The notes under the pieces were generated by a model that had not been told where the DNA came from, did not search any database, and saw nothing but the letters and a program-made list of their open reading frames with translations. DNA of 64,000 bases from Adiantum capillus-veneris (taxonomy: Eukaryota; Streptophyta; Polypodiopsida; Polypodiales; Pteridaceae): positions 167,409,740-167,473,739 of the forward strand of contig CM043944.1 of the NCBI GenBank assembly GCA_014529385.2. Reading direction: 5' to 3'. Below are positions 55,351 to 64,000 of this stretch, piece after piece; position 1 is the stretch's first letter; every line of letters begins with the position of its first letter. The translations under genes were made by a program, and so were the position numbers.

Positions 55351-56643
55351 TTACTCTAGGGAAGCATTGTAAGAATTGACAAGGTTTAGGTTATCCTTTA
55401 ATTGTATGCCTTGCATCCATCTAGCATCTTCAAAAGGATAGTTCTTAAACTTAATAAGATATCGTCGGATAATCTTACCACCTCTCAATACCTTGTCTTT
55501 ATGTCAGAGAATGGACTCCGGCTGCAACACCTCTTCTTTGTCCTCAATCTGCGGTGGGTCTTCAATAGTTGATTCTTGAGGTGGCTCTCCTTTGTAAGGC
55601 TTTAGTAGGCTAACATGGAAAGCATTGTGTATGAGCTAATGACTGGGCAACTTGAGTTGATAGGCCATCTCGTTGATTTCTCTAAGAATCTGGAAGGGAC
55701 CATAGTACCTTTTTCCTAACTTAGCATAGTACTTTTGGTGTCCCATAGGATTCTTGCCCGTTGTGTGCCTTAATCGAGCCTTGGGAAACTTAAGCAAGAC
55801 CCAATCATTTTGTTTAAAGGCTAGAGCTCTTTTGTGCTTATTAGAAGCATCCTTTTACCTTTTCTGTGAGATAGAGATAGCATCCTTAATCTTTTGGAAA
55901 GATTCTTGTAGGTCTCGTCTCTACTCATCTGCAACGAATATCTACCCGTGTACCTTAAGTATCAGGGGGCTTTTGTATCTTCCCTCAATTACCTCGAAAG
56001 GTGATTTTCCCGTGGAGGTATGTACAATGTTCTTGTAGGCATACTCCACCAACTGTAAGTACTTCTTCCATTGGGACCTTTGATCTACTTCCGTTACATA
56101 GGATTTTAGTAGATCAAGGATTGTTAGGTTAGTTATTTCACTTTGGCCATCCGTTTGTGGGTGATAGGCCGAAGAGAAGTTTAGCCTTGACAATGTCCCT
56201 AAATTCTCAAAGAGACCCTTCCAGAAATTATTGGTCATTCTAGGATCTCTATCTGACACTATGGGCATTGGCAAGCCATGGTACTTGAAGATTTGTGATA
56301 TGAAGAGGGTTTCCATTTGATGGGCTTTGATAGTCTTTTTTACAGGTATAAAATGAGATTGTTTGTTGAACCTGTCTACTATTCTCCATATTCCCATATT
56401 CACATGGATATAATTAGGAAATCCAAAGATAAAATCCATGGATATGCTCTCCCATGGTAAAGTTTGAAGTAGTCTAGGTTGCTTCCCTCTATCAAACTTT
56501 GTCTTTTGGCATACCACACATTTTGAAACATACTCTTGTATTTTTGCTTTCATGGTAGGCCAATAGAAATATGTTTCTATCCCTTTTAGGGTAGACTGAA
56601 TCCCTCTATGCCCTGCATAAGGAGGAGCATGAGATTCATACAT
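55351..56643 (-). pseudogene. G1 integrase (copy E)
   Basis: Zinc region HAPPYAGHRGIQSTL and YVSKCVVCQKTKFDRGK. Core acids in ISMDFIFGFPNY, IVSDRDPRMTNNFWKGL and DGQSEITNLTILD. Part of the spacer before the core (LPIPNSP) is deleted, and two residues (LS) are inserted in 'NLGTLSRLNFSSAYHPQTD'. The tail (55,351-55,940) is split by stops. Confidence 0.86.
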
Positions 56644-57154
56644 TACTTTCTCCCGTAGTGAGTTAGTAACACATATTCTATTGCCATAGAGAAGATAACC
56701 ATTTTGTAAGGTAAATGGTTCTTCTTTCTTCCCTAGTGAAGGGCTGAAATCACATCTCTAAAATTGGGATCAATAGCGTACTCATCTATCATGGAAGATA
56801 GATCATTGTGACTTGCTATGGAAACCGCATTCATTCTCGATCATCTTGAGAGTGCATCAACTACTTGATTACACTTGCCAACAATGTGAGCCATATGAAA
56901 ATGAAATTGCAAAAGGAAATTTGCCCACCTCATTTTTCTGTCAGAGAGCTTGGTGTGCATCATGAAGTACTTAATGCTTTGTTGATCTGTCCGCCGAATG
57001 AAAGGAGTCCCCAATAAATATTTCTTTCATGAGTCTAGAGCATGTAGAACTGCTAACATTTACTTCTCATATATGCATAGAGCTTGCTCGATAGGGTCGA
57101 GCCTTCAAATTTCATAGGCTATCGCGTGCCCTTCTTGGAGCAAAACAGCTCCAC
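56644..57154 (-). pseudogene. G1 RNase H fragment (copy E)
   Basis: Matches copies B and C up to 'LFQEGHAIAYE'-type text. At about 57,154 it joins directly to the leader at the former gag start codon (ccatgctaac against ccattctaac in copy C). Gag, protease and RT are deleted. Confidence 0.78.
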
Positions 57155-57547
57155 CATGCTAACAAATTTTAGGTGTAAATGTTTTTAGTGTACTTTTGCA
57201 CTTCAAGCCCTAGTTGCTACTCCTCTTAACCCTTTAGAAAAGCACTCAAGCTCATGTACCCGTGGCTCAAATATCATTAATTGCAAGGAATAGAAGAGAG
57301 CGTCTTTCACCACCAAAACAACACCAGCTTCTAATAGCTCAATAGTGGTTAAGCCGTAGGCAAGCCCTGTAGGACTCCACTATTAAGACCATAGCTCTCA
57401 ATGGTGATGCCCCATTATCTGCATGTAGCAAGCACACTGCAAGGCTGAAAAATCCCTATTCTACTTACTCCATTGCAATTAATAATACCAACCATTTATA
57501 GTCAGCTTGAGGACCTCTCTTCTCGAGCAAGAAAAGAGAAACCTTGT
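57155..57547 (-). other. G1 leader (copy E)
   Basis: Closest relative of 23,828-23,968 and, further out, of 9,035-9,478. Untranslated. Confidence 0.7.
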
Positions 57548-57559
57548 GCTCTGATACCA
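57548..57559 (-). other. primer-binding site, initiator tRNA-Met (copy E)
   Basis: Minus strand TGGTATCAGAGC, one base from the LTR start at 57,561. Confidence 0.93.
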
Positions 57560-57560
57560 A

Positions 57561-58885
57561 TGTAACATTTAATGCACTAGTAGCTTGTGTGTAGTGGAAA
57601 ATAACATAGACATAGTGAGAATTTCATTAAGAATAGATTCCTAATGAGCATAGCAAGAGTGCTTGGTTGGAGAGAGACCAATAAAATCATAACATCTAGT
57701 TAGATAGGCATAAACAATACTTCAAAAAAAGAGAGAAATTAAGCTACTGACAACAGTTGAGGATTGGATTTACATGGAGCCGGCAGTCCCCCCTCCAAAA
57801 GGATTTGTATTATAGGTTTCCCCCATCAAGGGAGACATTTTACAATACAATACTTTTTGCTCCTTCAATAACTTGCTGGTGCAATGAAGATGGAATCTTC
57901 AAGCACCAAGCTTACACTTGTAAAACACAACATCAATTCCCTCACGGTCTCAGACCCAAGACCTCACACACCTTCAAAGATGGTAAGAGCTAGTGGGGTA
58001 TGAGAGTAGATCCAGAGGAAGAAGAAGTATTCTTACGAGAAACAAGTATTTCTCCTCACATAATCACTCTTAATAGCTTAGCATAGCTTAGTAATTAGCA
58101 TGGTAGGGAGATGAGCATGCATTGAAGATTACCAATAAAAGCATAACATCTAGTAAGATAGGCATAAAAATAACTTCAAAAAAAGAGAGAAATTAAGCTA
58201 CTGACAACAGTTGAGGATTGGATTTACATGGAGCCGGCGGTCCCCCCTCCAAAAGGCTTTGTATTATAGGTTTCCCCCATCAAGGGAGACATTTTACAAT
58301 ACAATACTTTTTGTTCGTTCAATAACTTGCTGGTGCAATGAAGATGGAATCTTCAAGCACCAAGCTTACACTTGTAAAACACAACATCAATTCCCTCACG
58401 GTCTCAGACCCAAGACCTCACACACCTTCAAACATGGTAAGAGCTAGTGGGGTATGAGAGTAGATCTAGAGGAAGAAGAAGTATTCTTACGAGAAACAAG
58501 TATTTCTCCTCACATAATCACTCTTAATAGCTTGGCATAGCTTAGTAATTAGCATGGTAGGGAGATGAGCATGCATTGGAGATTGGCTCTTGGTTGGATT
58601 TGCATCACAAACCCAAGAGTTGTTGCTATATACCTCCCTTCACAAGCTTGGAGTAGATGATGAGCGTTCGAATTTATGGTCTTCACAAAAGCATCCAATT
58701 ATGTTAAGCTTGACCATTTGGACTTCACCTTTGAATTTTGGAACCTTAGCATTTTGGAAGTCTTAATGGGCTAAACCCTAAGGTCTTTGAAGCACCATTC
58801 ATGCACATTGATCTTTTCTAGATGGCCCCCCTCTGAATCCCTATTTTCCGTCATTTAGGAGAATTATATATTAGTTCTTATGACA
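57561..58885 (-). repeat. G1 LTR shared by copies E and F
   Basis: TGTAACATTTAATG ... AGTTCTTATGACA. It contains a 453-bp tandem duplication and, after 58,670, an internal deletion (gagcgttc joins gaatttatggtc). Confidence 0.85.
57678..58584. repeat. 453-bp tandem duplication in LTR
   Basis: 57,678-58,130 and 58,131-58,584, each starting ACCAATAAAA and ending GCATGCATTG(A/G)AGATT, differing by a few bases. They explain two nearly identical 78-codon frames at 57,757 and 58,211 that are not genes. Confidence 0.92.
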
Positions 58886-59238
58886 TTACCTCTCTCTTGA
58901 AATCATAGTCATCCTTGACTATGAAGTAGAGACAATAAAGCCTAGTCATTAATCCTTTTTCTAGCGGGTAGAGGCTCCCTATTTTACCCTACGACACCAT
59001 TACAGAATGAATGACTAAGTCATTTGGCGCTTGAGAGCCTCAGTTGCCGCAAGCATGTCTGCGCATTAGTCCTATCAATCTTCCATAGTAGAGTCACAAG
59101 CTCTACTTGGTGTTCGGGAGACGTCGTCTCCGCAAACACGATCCTAAGCATGTATACTTCTTAACATTTGTGCACAATAAAGAAAAAGAGACTCTTATAA
59201 GACAAAAATTTTGTTCATTTAAACAATTTTACATTTTC

Positions 59239-59939
59239 TTACTCTAGGGAAGCATTGTAAGAATTGACAAGGTTAAGGTGATCCTTTAATTGTATGCCTT
59301 GCATCCATCTAGCATCTTCAAAAGGATAGTTCTTAAACTTAATAAGATATCTTTGAATAATCTTACTACCTGTCAATACCTTTTCTTCATGTCAGAGAAT
59401 GGACTCGAGCTTCAACACCTCTTCTTGTTCCTCAATCTCCGGTGTTGGTTCTTGAGGTGGCTCTCCTTTGTAAGGCTTTAGTAGGCTCACATGGAAAGCA
59501 TTGTGTATGAGCCAATGACTGGGCATCTTGAGTTGATAGGCCATCTCATTGATTGGTCTAAGAATCTGAAAGGGACCATAGTACCTTTTTTCTAGCTTAG
59601 CATAGTACTTTTGGTGTCCCATAGGATTCTTTCCCATTGTGTGCCTTAATCGAGCCTTGGGAAACTTAAGCAAGACCCAATCATTTTGTTTAAAGGCTTG
59701 AGCTCTTATGTGCTTATTAGCAGCATCCTTTTGACTTTGCTGTGAGATAGAGATATCATCCTTAATCTTTGGAAATATTCTTGTAGGTCTTGGCTATACT
59801 CATCTACAGCGAAGATCTTCCCGTGTACCTTAAGTATCAGGGGACTTTTGGATCTTCCCTCAATCACCTCAAAAGATGCTTTTCTCATGGAGGTATATAC
59901 AGTGTTATTGTAGGCATACTCCACCAACGATAAGACTTT
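59239..59939 (-). pseudogene. G1 integrase C-terminus (copy F)
   Basis: 'VEYAYNNTVYTSMRKASFEV', 'KRYYGPFQILRPINEMAYQL', 'HWLIHNAFHVSLLKPYKGEP' and a shortened chromodomain-like tail. Truncated at about 59,939, where LTR sequence resumes. Stops and shifts present. Confidence 0.85.
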
Positions 59940-60231
59940 CTGGTCTTCACAAAAGCGTCCAATTCTGTTAAGCTTGACCATTTAGACTTTACCTTTGAAT
60001 TTTGAAACCTTAGCATTTTGGAAGTCTTAATGGGCTAAACCCTAAGGTATTTGAAGCACCATTCATGCAGATTTCTCTTTTGCAGATGGCCCCCCTTTGG
60101 ATCCCTAGTGTGACCATTCTGCCAGCCTTACCAATATTCTAGCTTTTTCTCCCCTAGGACTTCCCAATATTAAATGATCAGTTTAACATGAAAAAATCAT
60201 TTAGGAGAATTAGATATTAGTTATTATGACA
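59940..60231 (-). repeat. G1 LTR fragment (outer end)
   Basis: Matches the last 290 bp of the LTR, ending TATTAGTTATTATGACA. The next base begins non-repeat coding-like DNA. Confidence 0.85.
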
Positions 60232-60552
60232 ATAGCCGCGGGTACTCCAATGCTGCAAGCACCAGAAAATAGAGCTTGTTGAAAGCCTAGCTTTGCAAAC
60301 AATGAAGCAAAGAAAAAAAACAATGCAAAATACACACATGCATACCTTTTGATGACTTTGTTGATAGATTCAAGTTGGATGCAATGCATTCCAGCGTGCC
60401 AGGAATAGCGTTTATCTCCACTTTTGATGGACTGATTCATGTCGCTTGCTCATTGGATGGATGGGTTTGATCTTGAAGTTCAAGTTCAGACATTGTGCCC
60501 TTCCCCGTCTTGTGCCTTGGTAAACCGCTTGCAGGTGACTTCATCTTTTTGC
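60232..60552 (-). pseudogene. exons of host-like gene interrupted by a G1 LTR
   Basis: Minus strand: acceptor AGCTGTAG, exon 60,346-60,552 (207 bp) reading 'KKMKSPASGLPRHKTGKGTM', SELELQDQTHPSNEQAT, one TGA (fits CGA to TGA), then 'ISPSKVEINAIPGTLECIAS' and NLNLSTKSSK. Donor AAAG|GTATGC. Intron 60,253-60,345 (93 bp) ends GGTGCTTGCAG. The next exon, in phase, reads ALEYPRLL and is cut at 60,231 by the LTR. The exon phases agree. Function unknown; the start is basic and Ser/Pro-rich. Confidence 0.6.
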
Positions 60553-60918
60553 CTACAGCTTGACTGTATAGTAAAGAGGATGAGATTATGAGCACGCAAA
60601 GAAAGACTAATTCCTATAATTCCAAGTGCTACAGTATGATGCATGCAAATCTTGATTTCGATAAAGAAGACATACAAAACGGGACATGCAGACATGTAAG
60701 CCTCAACATTGCAAAACGATTTAAGAGCACAACTGGCGACCTCTGTTTGCGAAAAGGATGCATGTCTTATGAGCACAAGGAGAAAGACTAATGCATGCAT
60801 ACAACTCCAAGTGCTACAATATTCATGATGCATGCAAAGCTTCCCTTCAAAAGCATCAGGAAAAACGGCACATGCAGACATGGAAACCTCAACAGTTCAA
60901 AACAGCAGTAGGGTTTAC
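60553..60918 (-). other. putative intron with internal ~190-bp duplication
   Basis: Donor AGAAG|GTAAAC at 60,918, acceptor AAGCTGTAG at 60,553. Two similar halves each carry 'ATGTCTGCATGT', 'TTTGCATGCATCAT', 'TAGCACTTGGA' and TTAGTCTTTCT. The likely 5' untranslated exon lies above 60,919. Confidence 0.5.
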
Positions 60919-60999
60919 CTTCTCAGTCCGACAGAGAAGAGGGGAGAGTGAATGAGATGAGAGTTTGAGTTTTGAAGCTTAGGGAGATCACCTGGAACG

Positions 61000-61756
61000 T
61001 GGGAAGAATCTGTCAAAAGTTGACATCATCCTATGACAAGTCACATCATGCATATTGTTGAAATGTTGACTGAGCCACCCCTCCCTACAATCAGTGGCCC
61101 CTTCCAACTACTAAGACAATTAACATTTCAAAATTTCCCTTTTCTTTTTTGAATTTATCACAAATACCTTTCCAAAGTATTCTCTTAGTGGTACCCCAAA
61201 AAATGAAATAGTGGTACCACCAATACATGCGTAGACCCTATGACCTCATCGTCTGGTCGCCTTTGCAGAGTAGAGCTTTCCATGTGTGAGTAAAGGAAAT
61301 CAAGAGGAGGAGGAGGACCTTGCTTGTTGCTACAATGCAGGTGAGAGAAAGGGAATGAGTTTGCTTGGTGTGCCAATGGGACGTGAGAGTGGCAAAGAGG
61401 GAGAGGAGCATGGCTGGTGTCGCAATGGAGATAGGATAAGGTGGATGACCTTTACTTGGTGTGGCAATGGGAGACGGGAGGGGAGGAGAGAGGATCTTCC
61501 TTACTATTGCAATGATAATGGCAATAGAGAGAAAGAGTTAAAGTAGAGGGTGAGTGTGATGGTTGCAACCAAGGAGGGCTTGGAAAAGGGGTTCTAGAGA
61601 GAGAAAAACACTTTTTAGGTATGGAATGGTTTTGCGGGGGCTTTAGAGAGCAAAAAATGATGTTTCAAAAGTTTTTGAAAAAAAATTAATTTTAGGAATT
61701 TTTGGTGCACGTTTTGAATTTTGGAGGTTTAAAAATGTTTTTTGACCATAAAATAA
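61000..61756. other. no gene; degenerate ~55-60 bp units
   Basis: Between about 61,300 and 61,530 a loose unit recurs (tgctacaatgcaggtgag, gtgccaatgggacgtgag, gtcgcaatggagatag, gtggcaatgggagacgg), giving a low-complexity open frame (61,286-61,546) that I do not call a gene. Confidence 0.55.
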
Positions 61757-62182
61757 CATTAGGAAAAATTTGGACTCTCAAGGGGCCCTATAAAGAGGTT
61801 TGACTTTGTCTCTCTTGTCCAAAGTGGACAACTCGGTGAAGTACATAAATGCTTTGTCAAGACCTTATCAACCAACATATCATTGGAAAGATCTTAGAAA
61901 GTAAGTTCTAAATCCCCAACTCCGACAAATTTGGAGTTGATTTGTGAGAGATTCCATTTACAAGACAGAGTTGTCACATCAAAAAATGGAATCTTCTAGA
62001 ATATAAGAAATCTAATGGCATGCTATATATTAATGGGATCTCGATGAGTACATTCTAAATCGAAAAGGTCCAACAAGTTTTAATTTCATTTGTAAAAATT
62101 TTGAGGTGCGCACGTTTTGGACAAGGGGGAGAAATTCAAAGTCCTTATAGGGCCCATTTGAGATTCTAAAATTTCCCTAATG
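61757..62182. mobile_element. fold-back (MITE-like) element, copy 2
   Basis: 426 bp. Left end CATTAGGAAAAATTTGGACT, right end reversed CATTAGGGAAATTTTAGAAT. The arms are related to each other and to 13,546-13,997, including 'AAGGGGCCCTATAA'-type text near the ends and the same central GACAGAGTTGTCACATCA. More diverged than copy 1. Confidence 0.8.
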
Positions 62183-62361
62183 GGGCTAGGAGGATTTTAA
62201 GAAAATAAGCTTTGATTTTTGAAAATTTTTAAAATTTTGGGGGTTTTATCATAATCGGGTAAAAAAGGAGAAAAACTTGGAGGTTCCAAGTGCGCCCCCC
62301 GCCCCCACCCTCCACCCCTCACCTTTTCACTAGGTAAGAGGCCATTAATAAGCGTAAGACT
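62183..62361. other. anonymous DNA
   Basis: Short C-rich and A-rich patches, no gene seen. Confidence 0.5.
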
Positions 62362-62537
62362 ACTTTGTCCCCCTACTATTTTGAGGACCTAGAGCGTGTC
62401 CACCACCCTCGTCTTATTGGCTGGCCTATAATTAATCTTAATTGAGACAACTTTGTCCCCCTACTATTTTGAGGACATAGAGTGTGTCCACCACCCTCGT
62501 CCTATTGGCTGGCCTATAATTAATCTTAATCCCAAAG
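62362..62537. repeat. 88-bp tandem duplication
   Basis: 62,362-62,449 and 62,450-62,537 both read ACTTTGTCCCCCTACTATTT ... GGCCTATAATTAATCTTAAT with a few differences. Confidence 0.9.
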
Positions 62538-62919
62538 GGACCCTAGAGGGTTCATATTTTTTCTAATCCTCTAAAAGGGGGTCATTTAAAAAATGTGAGG
62601 ACATTCTCTTTGTTCTCTTTATTGTCTTCAAAGTTGCTACCTCTATCTTATCTCCCCTCCAACTATGAAATCTACATCTCCTTCTTCAAGCCCCTCTCTC
62701 CTCTTTACTCTCTCCAAAACTTCTATCTCTATCCTCTCTCCTCACCAGCTATGAACCTTGCATTTCCTTCTTCAAGTCTACTTTTTCCTCCAAATACCTC
62801 TTGCAACAAAGGTTTGAAACCTCCCTTCTCCATAAATCACTCAACCTCAACTCCACACTCCTACATAAACTAGTAGATCTGAAGCATTGGATGTTGCTAG
62901 AGTATCTTCCTCAACACCT
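62538..62919. other. pyrimidine-rich DNA, no gene seen
   Basis: Two related CT-rich halves ('aacttctatctctatcctctctcc' type text) lie before the copia LTR. Confidence 0.5.
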
Positions 62920-64000
62920 TGTTGGAATTAGGGTTATAGGAATCACACAGATTGGAGAAGACCAAGGAAGCCCAAGGCACACAACAGAGAGTGTATCACT
63001 TAGTGTGCAATGGAAAGATAAGATAGCCCTATAGTGATGGGCGTATATACAATGCACGGGGGGAAAAACCTCCTAGTGAGGGAAAAAATGCCTCGACGAT
63101 CCTAAGAGTGCTCACACACAACATCGCTACACTCTAGCACATGTATATGGTAGCAGATCTCCCCAGGGAGTGATGCAGTGAATGAGAGCTTGCACCTAGA
63201 TTATAGGGAAGTGCCATGCTCTAAGGACATGATCAATCCACAAAGGGGAGTAAGCCCAAAGCTTTGTGAAAAGCTTCAAACTTCTCACAAGACAACGCCT
63301 TTGTGAAAAGATATGCAAGGTTGTCTTGTGTTGGCACATAAGCCAAGCTGATCTCTCCTACTGAGAGACTCTCCCTGACATAATGGTAATGCACCTCAAT
63401 GTACTTTGTACAAGCATGAAAAACCGGGTTCCTCGCAACTGCCATTGCGCTTTGATTTTAAGTGTAGATAGTGTTGGCAGTGTCTTGTCCAACACCGAAA
63501 TCAGCCTACTTAAATCAGCCATGATGCATCTTAGCCATACACACTCAACTGTAGTTGTGAAGAAGACTTCCCTGTACTCAGCCTCACAACTGGAAGTGGC
63601 CACGTAGGTGGCTTCTTGCTCAACCATGATATGCATGAACTACCGAGCATGAACAAAAAACACTCGTGGACACTCGCGTGCCAAAACAACCAGCCTTTGA
63701 AGGTAAACTTATGCCCTTGTTGCTTTTTGAATGCCTTTTCATTGTTGATTGCCTTGGTTTTGTGAAGGAAATTGTGGTTGTCTGCTGGTATGTGGAGAGC
63801 TTGGTTGATTAGCTCATCTATTATCCCAACTTTCATTGTGGCTCCCTCTTTGTTGGTTAAGGTGGATTCGCAGTTGTATTGAATTGAGCTCAATTCATGT
63901 GATCTTTGGAAGTCGGTTCCCCAAGGAGGAAGCCAAAAAAGGGTCTAACTGCAAGCATCTTGACCCTTCAATCACCCCCCTTTTCTGGTGTTGTGTCCAT
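62920..64000 (-). mobile_element. second copy of the short-LTR copia family (3' end)
   Basis: 3' LTR 62,920-63,141 (TGTTGGAATTAGGG ... CTCTAGCACA). RNase H lies at 63,233-63,700: FLFMLGSSCISWLSKK, CEAEYREVFFTTTVECVWLR, 'AVARNPVFHACTKYIEVHYH' and 'NLAYLFTKALSCEKFEAFHK' ending FVD-stop. Upstream to the window end the minus strand reads 'DELINQALHIPADNHNFLHK', which I do not recognise. RNase H is split by frameshifts near 63,440 and 63,600. The element continues beyond the window. Confidence 0.82.

Larger units (their letters stand above)
53964..60231 (-). mobile_element. G1 copies E and F sharing an LTR
   Basis: LTR fragment 53,964-54,997, internal E 54,998-57,559, LTR 57,561-58,885, internal F 58,886-59,939, LTR fragment 59,940-60,231, all minus strand. 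The middle LTR is followed on both sides by G1 internal DNA: a primer-binding site on its low side, a priming tract and integrase end on its high side. E has lost everything between RNase H and the gag start; F has only the integrase end. Confidence 0.85.

Noticed and set aside
57757-58447. Two almost identical 78-codon frames suggesting a tandem gene pair
   Set aside because: They are the two units of a 453-bp duplication inside an LTR.
61286-61546. 86-codon Gly/Glu/Arg-rich frame
   Set aside because: It follows a degenerate repeat unit of about 55-60 bases.

Overview
The window is plant nuclear DNA that is almost entirely nested retrotransposons with a few broken host-like genes between them. 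Evidence for a land plant: Ty3 chromoviruses with a chromodomain-like integrase tail, a Tat-lineage Ty3 element with a second RNase H, Ty1/copia elements primed by initiator tRNA-Met, short GT-AG introns and TATA-box leaders. I cannot name the species. I found no tRNA, rRNA or CRISPR array, and no gene that is clearly intact.

Layout. (1) 1-24.0 kb: three chromovirus copies of one family (here G1), all on the minus strand. Copy A (about 2.2-10.8 kb) is cut at its 5' LTR by copy B (10.8-17.1 kb), and B is cut in gag by copy C (17.1-24.0 kb). A carries an opposite-strand solo LTR with a near-perfect target duplication, and its 3' LTR is split by a 1.95 kb copia deletion derivative. B carries a 452-bp fold-back element. 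(2) 24.0-36.1 kb: remains of a multi-exon minus-strand gene. One inferred intron holds a 1.3 kb field of palindromic TATGCTAATTAGCATA-like units; another holds a complete 8.35 kb Tat element (26,637-34,987) with 1140-bp LTRs that differ at one base. That element has two in-frame amber codons and an integrase lacking most of its catalytic core. (3) 36.1-41.5 kb: anonymous DNA, a plus-strand G1 fragment with its 3' LTR, and a fragment of a second Ty3 family. (4) 41.5-44.4 kb: CT-rich DNA and an unrecognised decayed coding region. (5) 44.4-49.9 kb: a gag-less copia element with a 5-bp target duplication; its 5' LTR is split by a 1340-bp terminal-inverted-repeat element flanked by TTAA. (6) 50.3-53.5 kb: a histone H3-like (probably CENH3-like) pseudogene with a very long N-terminal tail, and a convergent unrecognised gene remnant. 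Both keep TATA boxes. (7) 53.9-61.0 kb: a minus-strand host-like gene split by two G1 copies that share an LTR. (8) 61.0-64.0 kb: degenerate repeats, a second fold-back element, an 88-bp duplication, and the 3' end of a second copia element.

The most notable items are the H3/CENH3-like reading frame (one frame, four nonsense codons, each explicable as one C-to-T change), the palindromic field, the young but defective Tat element, the fold-back family and the TTAA-flanked element. Nonsense codons at former CAG, CAA or CGA recur across unrelated sequences, as expected from deamination of methylated cytosine in silenced plant DNA.
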